64,000 nucleotides of DNA from Diprion similis (Eukaryota > Arthropoda > Insecta > Hymenoptera > Diprionidae), in the NCBI RefSeq assembly GCF_021155765.1, contig NC_060113.1:5347001-5411000 (forward strand). The letters are read 5' to 3'. A program made the position numbers and the translations under genes. Below are positions 50,065 to 64,000 of the stretch, one piece after another. Positions within the stretch are counted from its first letter, which is position 1. Each line of letters starts with the position of its first letter. The notes beneath the pieces were generated by a model that was not told the origin of the DNA, searched no databases, and saw only the letters and a program-made list of their open reading frames with translations.

Positions 50065-51695
50065 ATGCGTGGAATCAATAACTTGGCCCGTGTTGTTTTA
50101 TCCGTTAAATCGATAAACGTGCAAAGATGGAATTCGAAAAAGTTTTACACTTTGAGTAATAAGTTGTTAAATGTACGTTCGCCGTTCGGCATAACCTCTC
50201 GTCTCTTTTCTGAAAAAGCTGACGATACAGAGAAGATTTGTAATGTTGGAACGATAGGTCACGTAGATCATGGGAAAACTACTTTGACAGCTGCTATAAC
50301 TAAGGTTCTATCCTCCGAAAACGAATATTCCAAATATGTATCTTACGGTGAAATAGACAAGGCACCCGAAGAGAAGGCTAGGGGTATAACTATCAATATT
50401 GCACACGTTGGATACAGGACAAAAGCAAGGCGCTATGCTCACACCGATTGTCCTGGTCATTTAGACTTTGTCAAAAATATGATTAGTGGAGCTTCACAAA
50501 TGGACGGTGCAATATTGGTAGTTGCAGCTACCGATGGCACAATGCCACAGACTCGAGAACACTTACTTCTAGCTAAACAAGTTGGAATAAAAGAGATTGT
50601 CGTTTTCATAAATAAGGTAAAACTGAATTTAAAAAATTTCACTAAGATGGTCGAATAAATTTCAAATATCATCTTAAATATAGAACAATGAACTTTCCAT
50701 GTTTAGGCAGACATTGCAGATATGGAAATGGTAGAACTAGTTGAGATTGAAACCAGGGAATTACTGACAGAAATTGGATTCGATGGAATTAATAGTCCTG
50801 TCGTATATGGGTCTGCACTCCTAGCTATCCAAGGAGATATGTCAGATCTTGGAGTTCCTTCTGTCAGAAAGCTGCTTGATACTCTAGACAGTTATATCAC
50901 GACTCCTACACGGGATTATAAATCACCATTTATCTTACCCATAGATAATGCTTTCACAGTTCCTGGTAGAGGTACGGTTATTGTAGGTACTCTGAAGCAG
51001 GGAACATTGAAAAAGAATGCTAATGCCAGTCTACTTGGCTTTGACGAACAGATTCCGACCACTGTTGGAGATATGCAGGTAAACCAAAAGAGTAAACCGG
51101 TAGATACTGTTTGCTAAGGTTTTACGATATGAATCTTAAACCTGTGTATAGATTTTCAAACAAAGTGTTCTAGAAGCAAAAGCAGGAGAAAATGTTGGAG
51201 TTTTAATTCGTGGCATTAAAATCAGTAGAGTTCAAACAGGCATGCTTCTGTGCGCAGCCAACTCACTGTCTATCAGCAATCACTATGCAGCCCAAATATA
51301 TTTATTAACTAGACATGAAGGTGGGCGGAAAAAACCGATGCAGGTATTGCAAAAAAATATGGAGATAATATTTTTAAGATATTTATATTTGAATTAACAT
51401 TTTAACTTGACTCATTTTCAAATAGGCTTCCGGATATATTCAACCATTGTATAGCTCTACATGGCACATAACATGTCGAGTTGATCTCAAGTTAACCAAT
51501 GGCACCGAGCTACTGATGCCTGGAGAACATGCAGAGGCAAGACTAACGTTAATGAAAAAAATGCCGGTTTTGGAGGGACAAGCGTTTACTATTCGAGAAA
51601 ATAAATGTACTGTAATAACTGGAATCATCACTAAGAAATTGGAAAGTATTCGAGTTATTAACAGAAAACTTAAAAAGCTACAGTTTCCTGAATGA
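50065..51695 (+). CDS. mEFTu2/TUFM: Mitochondrial elongation factor Tu, divergent form
   Basis: Exons are 50065-50616, 50707-51078, 51152-51343 and 51426-51695 (461 residues). EF-Tu carries aminoacyl-tRNA to the mitochondrial ribosome as a GTP complex. The first 50 or so residues are basic and hydroxylated, fitting a mitochondrial presequence. GTPase motifs are intact: GHVDHGKT 65-72, DCPGH 128-132 (with the catalytic His) and NKAD 183-186. Domains 2 and 3 follow. Sequence after PGH is unusual: [17 protein letters not shown] where ordinary EF-Tu has HADYVKNM. Domain 3 is strongly diverged and ends in a basic tail ([12 protein letters not shown]). This fits a second, fast-evolving insect mitochondrial EF-Tu; the assignment to mEFTu2 rather than mEFTu1 is an inference. 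It is convergent with ATP synthase alpha. Confidence 0.9.
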
Positions 51696-52396
51696 AAGAA
51701 AAGAATATTTTATTATCACTGCACAGTGACTTGATAAATCTAATCACTGATTATGAAATTGATCTGTGATTATGTACCAACGCGATGTACCTCCACGTAA
51801 TTAATTTATGCCAGCATATAGCAGAATTGCATTTTAATTGCAATTTACATCATCTCATTTTCAGTGAAAAGGAATTGTAATATATTAACATTTCAACGAT
51901 GTTTGCGAGTGTATCAATAAAATGTTATAGTTGCGAATTATAAATTTCCCGATTATCTTTTGACAAAAATACAATCATTCACGTAATACTGAACTATGAA
52001 TAAATAGTAAATAGGTAAGTGTAAATGAAAATATAACAATAGTGGATACTTTACATTTTATTAAAGTCCAACATGTAACGTACAGTATGTATTTGTTTGA
52101 CTATCGTGTTATTTATCGTTCGAATGTGGAATTATTTTTCATTTATCAAATTCTTGTGTATCCTCACTTGGTTCTCACAGGATTGGCTCCTCATTAAACC
52201 TTTTTCGATCAGTTATATTACAAATCTAATCTCTTAATACAGGCTGCCAACAGAGCGCAAATAACATGTATTTTCATATAAAAAATTGAACAAAAGTACA
52301 CGGTATCTGGACCAGTTATTTGCAGAACGCAACCTAAGACAAGTGGTTACTTAGCTAGTGATGGCTTTGAACTGATGTCTGGTGTTGAATATTAAC
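51696..52396. other. 3' spacer between EF-Tu and ATP synthase alpha
   Basis: Plus-strand AATAAA at 51916-51921 suits EF-Tu. Minus-strand AATAAA (plus TTTATT) at 52057-52062 suits ATP synthase alpha. Here the two signals do not force an overlap. No gene seen. Confidence 0.6.
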
Positions 52397-55221
<2,825 letters not shown>

Positions 55222-56067
55222 TTCTGTCTTCGATGCCCGTCGACCGTACCACGGAGCCAAAGATGGAGAACGGTCAAGACAGGGGCGAGCAGAAGGAACC
55301 TTCGGTTCTAACCCCACTACGCCTACCCTGGTTTCCGGTACCGGAAATATCGAGCAGCGACAGAACCAGGAACTACGCTCGAACCCAAAATTCGGAATCT
55401 TTGAACCATTCCTCACGATATTTGCTTGCGATTATTTTAGGTTTGGTTTAGTTTGAGTAAAAAATTCTACACAATACGCGCCACGAGACTGTTTTTTGTT
55501 TTATAACAGCTGTCGTATTTGAGATGTTAATTTTAAATTGAAGGTAATAGAAGATAAGCTTTGTTGTCGAGACTATAAAAATGGCGGTGACATAGAAGAT
55601 CAAGTGCATTTTAGTTTCTAGTAGCATTTTCGATGGTTTTTACGCGTTGAAATGGTATAAAGTGTCCGTCAGTATCTTTAATTTCCAAATCCCTGATATT
55701 TTGAAACTTTGCCATTCTATGTACGTTGAAAAAATGGATTTAAATTAACGTTTTCAAAATTGGTATCTCGTAGGCAGTTCATGGTTCGGTAATGTTCGTG
55801 TTTGTTCGTGTGGTTTCTCGCATCGGCGCCAAATTTTATTATTATCGATGTATTGATTAATATTGTTGACAGTTCCTAGGATTTAAAATGTTCCATAGTT
55901 GTAGTTAAAAAAAAGTTGAAAAACGAAAGGCAATTACGAGGCACAGGTTATACAGAAACACTAATTTGTGTCGTATTCTCTGCATCATTTATGACGGCGA
56001 TATCATTAAGGACTTACTATTGTTTCTGACAGGACACGCCCAGGATATAATTGGAAAATCTGAAAGC
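55222..56067. promoter_or_regulatory. Head-to-head promoter region of ATP synthase alpha and G-beta-5
   Basis: 847 bases between the two start codons; both promoters must lie here. No TATA box stands out. An acceptor-like CGCCCAG ends at 56042, so the G-beta-5 start exon is probably preceded by an untranslated exon. Confidence 0.55.
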
Positions 56068-57563
56068 ATGGATTCTACTACTGAATTAGAACAGATCGAA
56101 ATTTTAGCCAAGGAAGCGGAAACTTTGAAATTACGCCTCGACGATGAGAGGCAAAAACTAAACGATGTTACACGTAATTACAAACTCAGATTAAAATATT
56201 TCATCATTTCAAAAAATTGTCACAAGTTGTAAGAAAAAAAAAAAAAAGTTGCAAGAAATCAATTATGAATCGCTCATCACTCGCATTTGATATTTTTTAG
56301 TCGCCTCTGTAGCGGATAGACTGGAATCTATAAATTGTATGAACGTGAAGCCGCGTCGTATACTGAAAGGGCATCAAGCTAAAGTTTTGTGCTCAGACTG
56401 GTCTCCAGACAAACGACACATCGTTTCTTCTTCACAGGTTCGAATTGCTGCTGTTATAAGTCAATACATACTTTGAAGAATTTAGCCATATAATCCATAA
56501 ATATATACAAATGATTTCCTTGTTCCATAGGATGGAAAAATGATAATATGGGATGCATTTACTACAAACAAAGAACATGCGGTAACCATGCCTACGACCT
56601 GGGTAATGGCATGCGCATATGCACCAAGCGGAACTCTTGTAGCTTGTGGGTAAGTAACAACTGAACATTACAAAATCACGGTTTATTAGGGCCATTGCCA
56701 AAATGCAAAATTATTCTTGTGCAAAATCACGTCAATTTTACTGGAGAAATGTTACAAAGGTTTATCTGATTTTTCTTTTTTTTCAGGGGCCTTGATAACA
56801 AAGTAACAGTCTACCCGCTCAGTTTAGAGGACGATGTTTCTGCACGGAAGAAAACAGTCGGTACTCATACCTCGTACATGTCGTGCTGCGCCTTTCCTAA
56901 TAGTGATCAGCAAATTCTAACTGGTAGCGGGGACAGTACATGCGCTTTATGGGACGTGGAGAGTGGTCAATTGCTTCAAAATTTTCACGGACATTCCGGC
57001 GACGTTATGTCTCTAGATTTGGCTCCCAGTGAAACAGGAAATACTTTTGTTTCCGGAAGCTGTGATAAAATGGTACTCATATGGGACATGAGAAGTGGAC
57101 AATGTGTGCAAAGCTTTCAAGGACATCGTTCAGACGTCAATTCGGTACATTGTGATACAAATTCTACACACAGTTTCTGTTTATGAGTTTCATATGATGA
57201 ACAAATCTTACTGTCGTATGCGCTACGTTTCAGGTCCGGTTTCATCCAAGCGGCGATGCAGTGGCAACAGGTTCCGACGATGCTACCTGTCGACTATTCG
57301 ACTTACGAGCAGACAAGGAAGTCGCTGTTTATGCAAAAGAAAGTATTATTTTTGGTGCCAACGCGGTAGATCTCAGCGTCAGTGGTCGTCTACTTTTTGC
57401 TGGATATAATGATTACACTGTCAATGCTTGGGATACCCTCAAGTGCCAGAGAGTCGCGCTGCTCTACGGTCACGAAAATCGTGTTTCGTGTTTACGTATC
57501 TCACCTGACGGTACAGCTCTCTCGACGGGAAGCTGGGATGCAACACTTCGAGTCTGGGCTTAG
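56068..57563 (+). CDS. Gbeta5/GNB5: Guanine nucleotide-binding protein subunit beta-5
   Basis: Exons are 56068-56173, 56301-56437, 56531-56649, 56787-57144 and 57234-57563 (349 residues; fly and human forms are slightly over 350). A short N-terminal coiled coil ([19 protein letters not shown]) precedes seven WD40 blades. Diagnostic stretches match G-beta-5 rather than other G-beta proteins: [20 protein letters not shown], then [25 protein letters not shown] and [13 protein letters not shown]. In the family this subunit pairs with R7-type RGS proteins instead of G-gamma and speeds shut-off of G-alpha signalling, largely in neurons. The start at [11 protein letters not shown] gives the family-length N-terminus. 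Tandem with USP14 downstream. Confidence 0.96.
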
Positions 57564-58728
57564 TAATCTTGTGTTGGGCATTGCTTCGGCCCTGTTCATA
57601 AATCTGATATTAATTCAGAATGGTTCAAAGTATCCAATCAAGCACATTGACTGGTTGTTTTGATAACGGAACAAGCTGGTCTTGGCGTTTTGAGAATCTA
57701 AAGAGATTACATGAATTGACAAAGAAACTGTCTTATACGTGTATATCACACTGAATTCATCTGCAATACTTGTAGTACTTAGAGCATGTCTAAGGAGAGA
57801 ATGGAATTATGTACCGTGTATTGTATAGTGCCATAAATTGAATTCATGTGCGACAGTGTATGGAGCGCGAATTGTTATAGAGATGATGATACTTTTATTA
57901 AACGTAAAACTGATGGAGATTCCGTAAAATGGAAGAATATCAAACCCTATATGTTGACAAAGATTAATTTTTAAAGTGTAGTTACGAGTACGATAAATTA
58001 GATGAAGCTGGATGTCAAGTCGTTATGTTCTTATTGTTATACATATTGTTATAATGTAATAAGACAGTGATAGCATAAAAAATGCTGAATATTATATCCA
58101 CCCATAATTGATCAGATATTTCAATGAAAAGGTAGAAATCGTTATCGAGTATGTAGATTATACAATCGTATTAATTGTATATTTCTGAATCATAATTTTA
58201 ATAATTTTAATAAATATTTTGTTATCAGCGTTTTATTTTATGGTATACATTTTACAACTAATCACTCATCTTAATTATATTAAGTAACAAATTCAGGCAT
58301 GCACATATAGACGAAGCATATCTCAATTCAAGTTAAATTTTGCCAGTCACTCAATTCAAAGCTCAGTCTATTGTCGGTGTTCCACTTTCTTGCACGATAA
58401 TTCGATTGTTTTTGTATTACCACTGAAAGGCAATATATTTTTAATGATACCTTAAGTATTACCTCGCGGTGAAACTTTTTCATCACCAATAAATTCGATT
58501 CTAGTAAATTCCTTTTTGAAGTTAAACCCCACTCTAATTATTTTATTTAAAATCGTAGCCGGTTGCGCAGTGCCAAGTGCGCACGGATCGACGGTGACTC
58601 GCGGGGTGTGCAACTGACTTTGCATTTTATTTGCATTCAAATATCGTGATTGAAAGGGTGTACATAATATTTTAACCGAATACCTACAAATCGTCGTTCA
58701 CATTCCTGTTTACGGCGATATATTAACA
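57564..58728. other. G-beta-5 3' region and USP14 promoter
   Basis: AATAAA at 58209-58214 is a likely poly(A) signal for G-beta-5 (about 650 bases of 3' untranslated sequence). The rest should contain the USP14 promoter and leader. No other gene seen. Confidence 0.55.
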
Positions 58729-60898
58729 ATGCCGTTGTACACCGGTAAGTCGCACGAAATGAATACATTATTCAAACAAGAAAATCTAACCTATAAGCGG
58801 TTTGTAAAAATTCTTCGCTACCGTATTGTATTCATTCTTTTTTAATACTTGTAATTGCAGTTAAAGTTAAATGGGGCAAAGAACTTTTTCCAAATGTCGA
58901 AGTCAACACTGACGAAGAACCGATGCTCTTCAAGGCTCAGCTTTTTGCGCTGACTGGTGTTCAACCGGAGAGACAAAAGGTTATGCTAAAAGGAACCACT
59001 TTGAAGGATGAAGACTGGGGAAACATGAAGCTTAAGGACGTAAGAACTCTTTCCAATTCAAACCTTATTAACTACACCATTGATCTCTAAGAAAATATTA
59101 GTCTATACGAAATGCAACGCACTTTTTTACTTGTCCCTTGCATGTTGCTTTTGAGTTGGCTTTATATTGTTGTACTATAGATGATTCGTTACATGTCACT
59201 AAATTCTTACACTAATCGGGCCTCTTTTAAAACAGGGAGTAACTGTTTTGATGATGGGATCCAAAGAGGAAGATGTGCCAATTGAGCCGACGGAAAAGCC
59301 TTTATTTTTGGAGGACATGAATGAGTCAGAACTGGCAACAGCCTTGGACCTGCCAGCTGGTTTAACTAATCTTGGAAATACATGTTACTTGAATGCAACT
59401 GTGCAGTGTTTGAAGACAGTTCCAGAACTGCGAGAAGCACTGAAAAAGTTTTCTGGTGGCCTCGCTGCAGCTGGTAGCTCATCTTTGGTCCCTGCCCAGA
59501 GCATAACTGCAGCTTTAAGAGACCTGTACGAAACGATGGATAAAGGATCTTCACTACCACCAGTGGTCTTGGTCCAGATGTTGCATTTAGCCTTCCCTAG
59601 ATTTGCTGAAAAATCTGAACACGGAGGATTCCAACAGCAGGATGCTAACGAATGCTGGACTGAGCTTGTGAGAATGTTGCAACAAAAGCTACCAGCTAAG
59701 GTATATTCTCATTTCATAAAAATTTAATTCTTTCAAAAAACCCAATAATTTTTACTTTTCTCTAAACAATGATCACGTTCAAAGTGTCGCTAACGTTGAT
59801 AATGTTTAATTCTTATTTACAGGATGGTGCGTCAACGTCTGAAGATAGTGCCCAAGGTTCTAGCAAACAGCGATCTGTTATTGAACAATATTTTGGTGGC
59901 ACATTTGACACCGAATTAAAATGCGTCGAGTCAGAAGATGAACCTCCGACGAAGGGCAAAGAGGACTTTTTGCAACTTAGCTGTTTTATTTCGACTGATG
60001 TCAGGTACATGCACTCCGGATTGAGGTCCAAAATGCAAGAGCAGATCACAAAGCTATCGCCAACGTTAAACCGGGATGCTGTATACACGAAAACAGTGAG
60101 TGGAGATACCAGAATTACTACGAAAATCTCGAGAATAGAAATTCCGTCATGATTTTATTTTATATTTCACTAACAAGATTAATCTACAAAACATTTTCAG
60201 TCCAAGATCAGCAGACTTCCGGCCTACCTGACTGTACAATTTGTTCGTTTTTACTACAAAGAAAAGGGAGCAATCAATGCCAAGATTTTGAAGGATGTTA
60301 AATTTCCTCTAGATTTTGATGCTTTTGAATTATGCTCGAGTGAACTACAGACTAAGTTGACTCCGATGCGTGATCGATTCAAGGAATACGAAGATAGTTT
60401 ATTGGAAGAACAAAGGACCGTTAAAGACAAAAAGGACATGGGTGACGTGATTAAAAAAAACGTAAAACAGGAACCGTATTGGTTTCCAGATGGTAAGTTG
60501 CGTGGTTATCATTGCCAGTATTTTCTCTTAAACGGAATTTTGGGTATATTCGATTTTCCTGCTAAGTTATAAGCATAAAAATAAAAAACATTCGCCAGCT
60601 GCAATGTCTCATGTTTTAAAAGATGTCTTTCCAATCTTCAGACTTGGGCTCAAACAATAGTGGGTACTACACGCTTCAAGCTGTTCTGACGCATAGGGGG
60701 CGATCAAGCAGTAGTGGCCATTATGTAGCATGGGTCCGTCAAAAAGGTGATACATGGCTGAAATGCGATGACGACGTCGTCAGCGCTGTAACAAGCGAGG
60801 AGGTGTTGAAACTGAGTGGAGGTGGTGATTGGCATTGTGCTTATGTCCTGCTGTATGGGCCAAGAATTTTAGAAACACCCATTCCAGAAAGCAACTAA
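58729..60898 (+). CDS. USP14: Ubiquitin carboxyl-terminal hydrolase 14 (proteasome-bound DUB)
   Basis: Exons are 58729-58744, 58861-59039, 59236-59700, 59823-60095, 60201-60492 and 60642-60898. They give 493 residues, one fewer than human USP14. The N-terminal ubiquitin-like domain (1-75, MPLYTVKVKWGK...LMMGS) docks on the proteasome lid subunit Rpn1 in the family. The USP catalytic domain has Cys115 in NLGNTCYLNA, the QQQDANE motif and His435 in SSSSGHYVAWVR, with the following DDDVV. It trims ubiquitin from proteasome-bound substrates and also regulates the proteasome allosterically. Only 16 coding bases sit in exon 1. Its proteasomal link parallels PSMA4 elsewhere in the window, but the two are not adjacent. 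Confidence 0.97.
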
Positions 60899-63147
60899 TT
60901 TTTCTACACTAAAACAACGATAATTATTTAAATGCTAACGCAAACGAATATATAGCCAAGTGAATCGTCGAGGAAGTTTTAAATGATGAAAAGAGTGTTC
61001 AAATTTTTTTATTCGGAAGAAATCTTATTCCAAAAAAAATTGAAAAAGATGAGTATTTGAGAGCACAATTGTTGGAGTCGACAGACGAACGTTCATGTCT
61101 TCTAAAAGATTGTTTAGTTTCATTATTTGTTCTAATTAAACAAAGTGGAAGCAATGCAGTGACACATGATGGTGTGACTGTTGACTTTGTTCTAGAATGT
61201 TGTCTAAAGGGAAAAAGATGAAGTAAGCGAATGCCGAGTGCTAAATTGTAAATGCAATTCAACAGCCAGTTTCAAGACGAGCAGAACCTGGAATACTGGA
61301 TGATGGCTAATTAAATAATTTCAACATCTTTTAAGCTTCGTTTGAGCAGTCAAACATCACCTTACAAAAGTGAGGCAAGCAACGCAAAATTATAACGGTC
61401 TGTAAAATAATATATGATTGTAAGCCTTGAACGTGTTCTTTTCTAATAATAAAGTAACAGCTATTATTTACAAACAAAAGTAAAAAAATATTGTTTTCTT
61501 CAAAGTATAGATCGACAACGATTATACAAGTAAAATATTATGTAATTCCGAAAATTATGACGGAGTAACTCAGAATACGAAGAAACGGATGAAAATATTT
61601 CAAGACGAGTAACCGTGATCACAACAGAAAGTTTAACTGGGAACAAGTCCTACTGTATAAAAAAAATTCTTAATTTATCAAAATTCTTCCAAGTTCGGTA
61701 ATGGAATTTTTTCGTAATGTTCAACGTTTCCTCGATATGGAGCAAAAAAAAGTATTCGTATATTTTCACATTTAATTGGTAATTTGTAATGACAGCATTG
61801 CTTTCTATAATGGTTTTATTAATATTTGAACGAAAATTAATTAACTCTTTTTACCGATTAAGGAAGTAATTGCGTAACAAAAGTATAAATACCAACAAAC
61901 AAAACAACGTATGTAATTAATTATGTTGAAAAATTGATGGTTTGAAGAATTAGAAAAAAAAAAAAAAAACTGGTAATTTGGACTAGGTGGACAAATTTTT
62001 CTGCTAGATGGGAAGTTTTATAGTCACTGAAGTTTTTACATACATACGGTGAATTCTAATTAAAGAGAAAAAAATGTGGCCTACCACTGGCATATTCATC
62101 CTATTAATATAGTTTATCATTTTTCATATCTTTTAAATCTCGTGCGTATGTACACATGCACAGTAAGAGGGCAGACCGCATACGTATGTGTTTGATACTT
62201 GAAATAGCCGATAGGCGCGAAATTCTATTGTCATAAACTATGTATATACGTCGCTTAATCAAGATCGAGGTAGGATAAAGTCGATTTGAAACTTGAAAGA
62301 TAATTCGAGTCTTAATCAGTTAACTCGGACAGTTGTCTTCGGGCAGTCTTGCCGACGAAGTACATTTTCTGACATTCTTGCCTCAGAACGCGTGTACATG
62401 TTGAATAAGTGACAACAAGTGTGTTGCCTGCGTGTAACAATCGTAGCTGGTGAACATCATGTACCAAAAGCTTTTCAGATCCGGTACTTTCCGAACATTG
62501 GCAAGCGTCTTTCAAAGGTGAATTATTTTTCACATCTAACTACCTATGTATTTTCTATTCTCTATCAGCGATCGAACGGTGTCGTTCTGTTCACCTTACA
62601 TAAAACAATTGATTTATCTTTCGATTGATAAGAAATCGTCTCAACGTTGTCAACAAATAATCGCCATTATCAGCGGGAGTAATTCGGACTTAGAGCATAT
62701 ATTCGGTTCATCATATTGCCGCAGGCGATTACAGAATTCGGAAATAAATACAGAAATGAATTTAAATGTCCGATAATAAGACGACAATCCCGGAGTTCGT
62801 GGTTGGACGCACATCCTCCGTGTGCATAAATCATTCCAACAGGCATTTCGACATCGTTTATACTTAAGCACGACAGATTTATATCACGATAATCTCGCCA
62901 TGCACGTCGGTATCAGTTCTGCCTCAATCGAATCTAAATGCTGCCGGGAATTATTGTAAAGGAATTAAGTAAGAAGATGCATATCGAAGAGTGGCGAGAT
63001 TTGAAGGACGAGCCACAGGTCCGAGGACGTCGAGCACCGGTTGTTCGGCTTCCTTCGGACACTGTACCGAATTCTTCCGAACCGAACAATCTGGATATTC
63101 CCCTCATCCCCCCTCCTTACTGGGTGTTTTCACTTCGAACCGATGTA
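60899..63147. other. USP14 3' flank and intergenic DNA
   Basis: AATAAA at 61448-61453 is the best poly(A) signal for USP14. AT-rich with homopolymer A runs (for example 61954-61969). An ATG at 62938 opens a short frame with a donor-like GTAAGA at 62968, but there is no similarity and I do not call a gene. Confidence 0.5.
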
Positions 63148-63274
63148 TTAAAAATCGTCTAAATCAGGATAATACGATGTCCTGATCGTCAGTTTATCGG
63201 GCAGAGTCTCATCGACGTCAAAGTGCCGTTTGTGTTTGCCCCCGCCGCAGGGGCGTGTGCTCTTGGTGATTCCG
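63148..63274 (-). CDS. Candidate 3'-terminal exon of a gene beyond the right edge
   Basis: On the minus strand an acceptor (GGGTTTAG) is followed by 42 codons to a TAA. The codons have G/C-rich third positions, unlike the flanks, and read GITKSTRPCGGGKHKRHF, then an acidic end YYPDLDDF. No family is recognised, and no AATAAA is evident close downstream on that strand. It may be chance. Confidence 0.25.
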
Positions 63275-64000
63275 CTAAACCCGAATATATAACAATTATA
63301 TTTCTGTCCCCGCATGTGAAATCGGATTTGACGGCTAGCGGACAGACGGACTGACGGACAATGGCGAACGCTGCAAGGAGGTTCCCTCGGCCAGAAAGTT
63401 GATCGGGATTTTCGGGGATTCGTTGAGGGCAGGGAACAGAGACCTGTGATCGTCATATGTTCCCGATTTTATCCCGACAATAAATGCGCTGTTCCGCTGA
63501 CTGTCCGATAGCGTTGTTGGTTGTTTTACGCTTTCGTAATACCGTGTTGTAAATGTTTGAAAATAAATACATGTATACGTAAAGGGGTATGCGTTAGGCC
63601 CAGTGCTGCTTGCTGTGTGGAAGTGGAGTTTAATCTCTGTGTGTCAGTTTTATCGGTAAAGTTTCGACTCGAAATATTTGCTTTTTATTTCGACGCTTTG
63701 CAAATCCGAGTTCCTCCTCGTCAAACTGACAACGAATTGTGAATACCTTAGTGTTATCTCGTGTCTGTCTTTGTAACGTCAACGAATCTGATTTCCCAGC
63801 TCTTGTTACCAGTAACCACAAATCGCTGTATCTTTCGTTAGCTACCGACTCGTTATTATCCTTGTATATATAACGCAGAAAAAACGGTGTTTATTTATAA
63901 GCAAAAGGACGAGCCAAGTTTTTTTTATCATTAATAATCTACATTGAAACAAGAAATCTCCTCAAAGGAACAAAGAATCTCGTCTCTGTTCTTCCAATAT
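63275..64000. other. Right edge: nothing assignable
   Basis: No gene, RNA or repeat that I can support. If 63148-63274 is a real exon this is its intron. Confidence 0.4.

Noticed and set aside
62938-63162. 74-codon frame with an ATG and a nearby donor-like site
   Set aside because: No acceptor partner or similarity was recognised; the length is within chance expectation.

Overview
The window is nuclear DNA of an insect. The genes have spliced introns with GT/AG borders, AT-rich intergenic DNA carries long microsatellites, and several proteins have recognisable insect orthologues (a Dpr cell-surface protein, Hopscotch/JAK, G-beta-5, bellwether). The order is not proven by anything here. Hymenoptera is my inference from protein style and compact intron layout.

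Left part (1-26.3 kb): one complete minus-strand dpr-family gene (six coding exons, 4789-18992) whose large introns are packed with simple repeats. It is followed by about 7 kb of its 5' flank with no supportable gene but with a clear 230-bp inverted-repeat element (MITE-like) at 23045-23274.

Middle (26.3-42.6 kb): a dense cluster of conserved genes. NGLY1 peptide:N-glycanase (+) is convergent with hop/JAK (-). hop is head-to-head with proteasome alpha4/PSMA4 (+). PSMA4 is convergent with the ER metallopeptidase ERMP1 (-).

42.6-50 kb: no complete gene. It holds a candidate orphan first coding exon (45243-45332), a TATA promoter-like block (about 46755-47040), a 1.1-kb minisatellite (47371-48510) and several older tandem duplications. 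Each minisatellite unit looks like a complete 3' splice site: branch point, pyrimidine tract, AG.

Right part (50-61 kb): a divergent mitochondrial EF-Tu (+), convergent with ATP synthase alpha/bellwether (-). Bellwether is head-to-head with G-beta-5 (+), which is followed in tandem by the proteasomal deubiquitinase USP14 (+). The last 3 kb holds only weak exon candidates.

All multi-exon gene models were assembled by hand from splice signals. Exon phases close without frameshift in each of the eight main genes. Functionally the cluster is mostly housekeeping: protein quality control (NGLY1, PSMA4, ERMP1, USP14), mitochondrial translation and ATP synthesis (EF-Tu, ATP synthase alpha), and signalling (JAK, G-beta-5, Dpr). 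I see no sign that these genes form one pathway or are co-regulated beyond shared head-to-head promoters.
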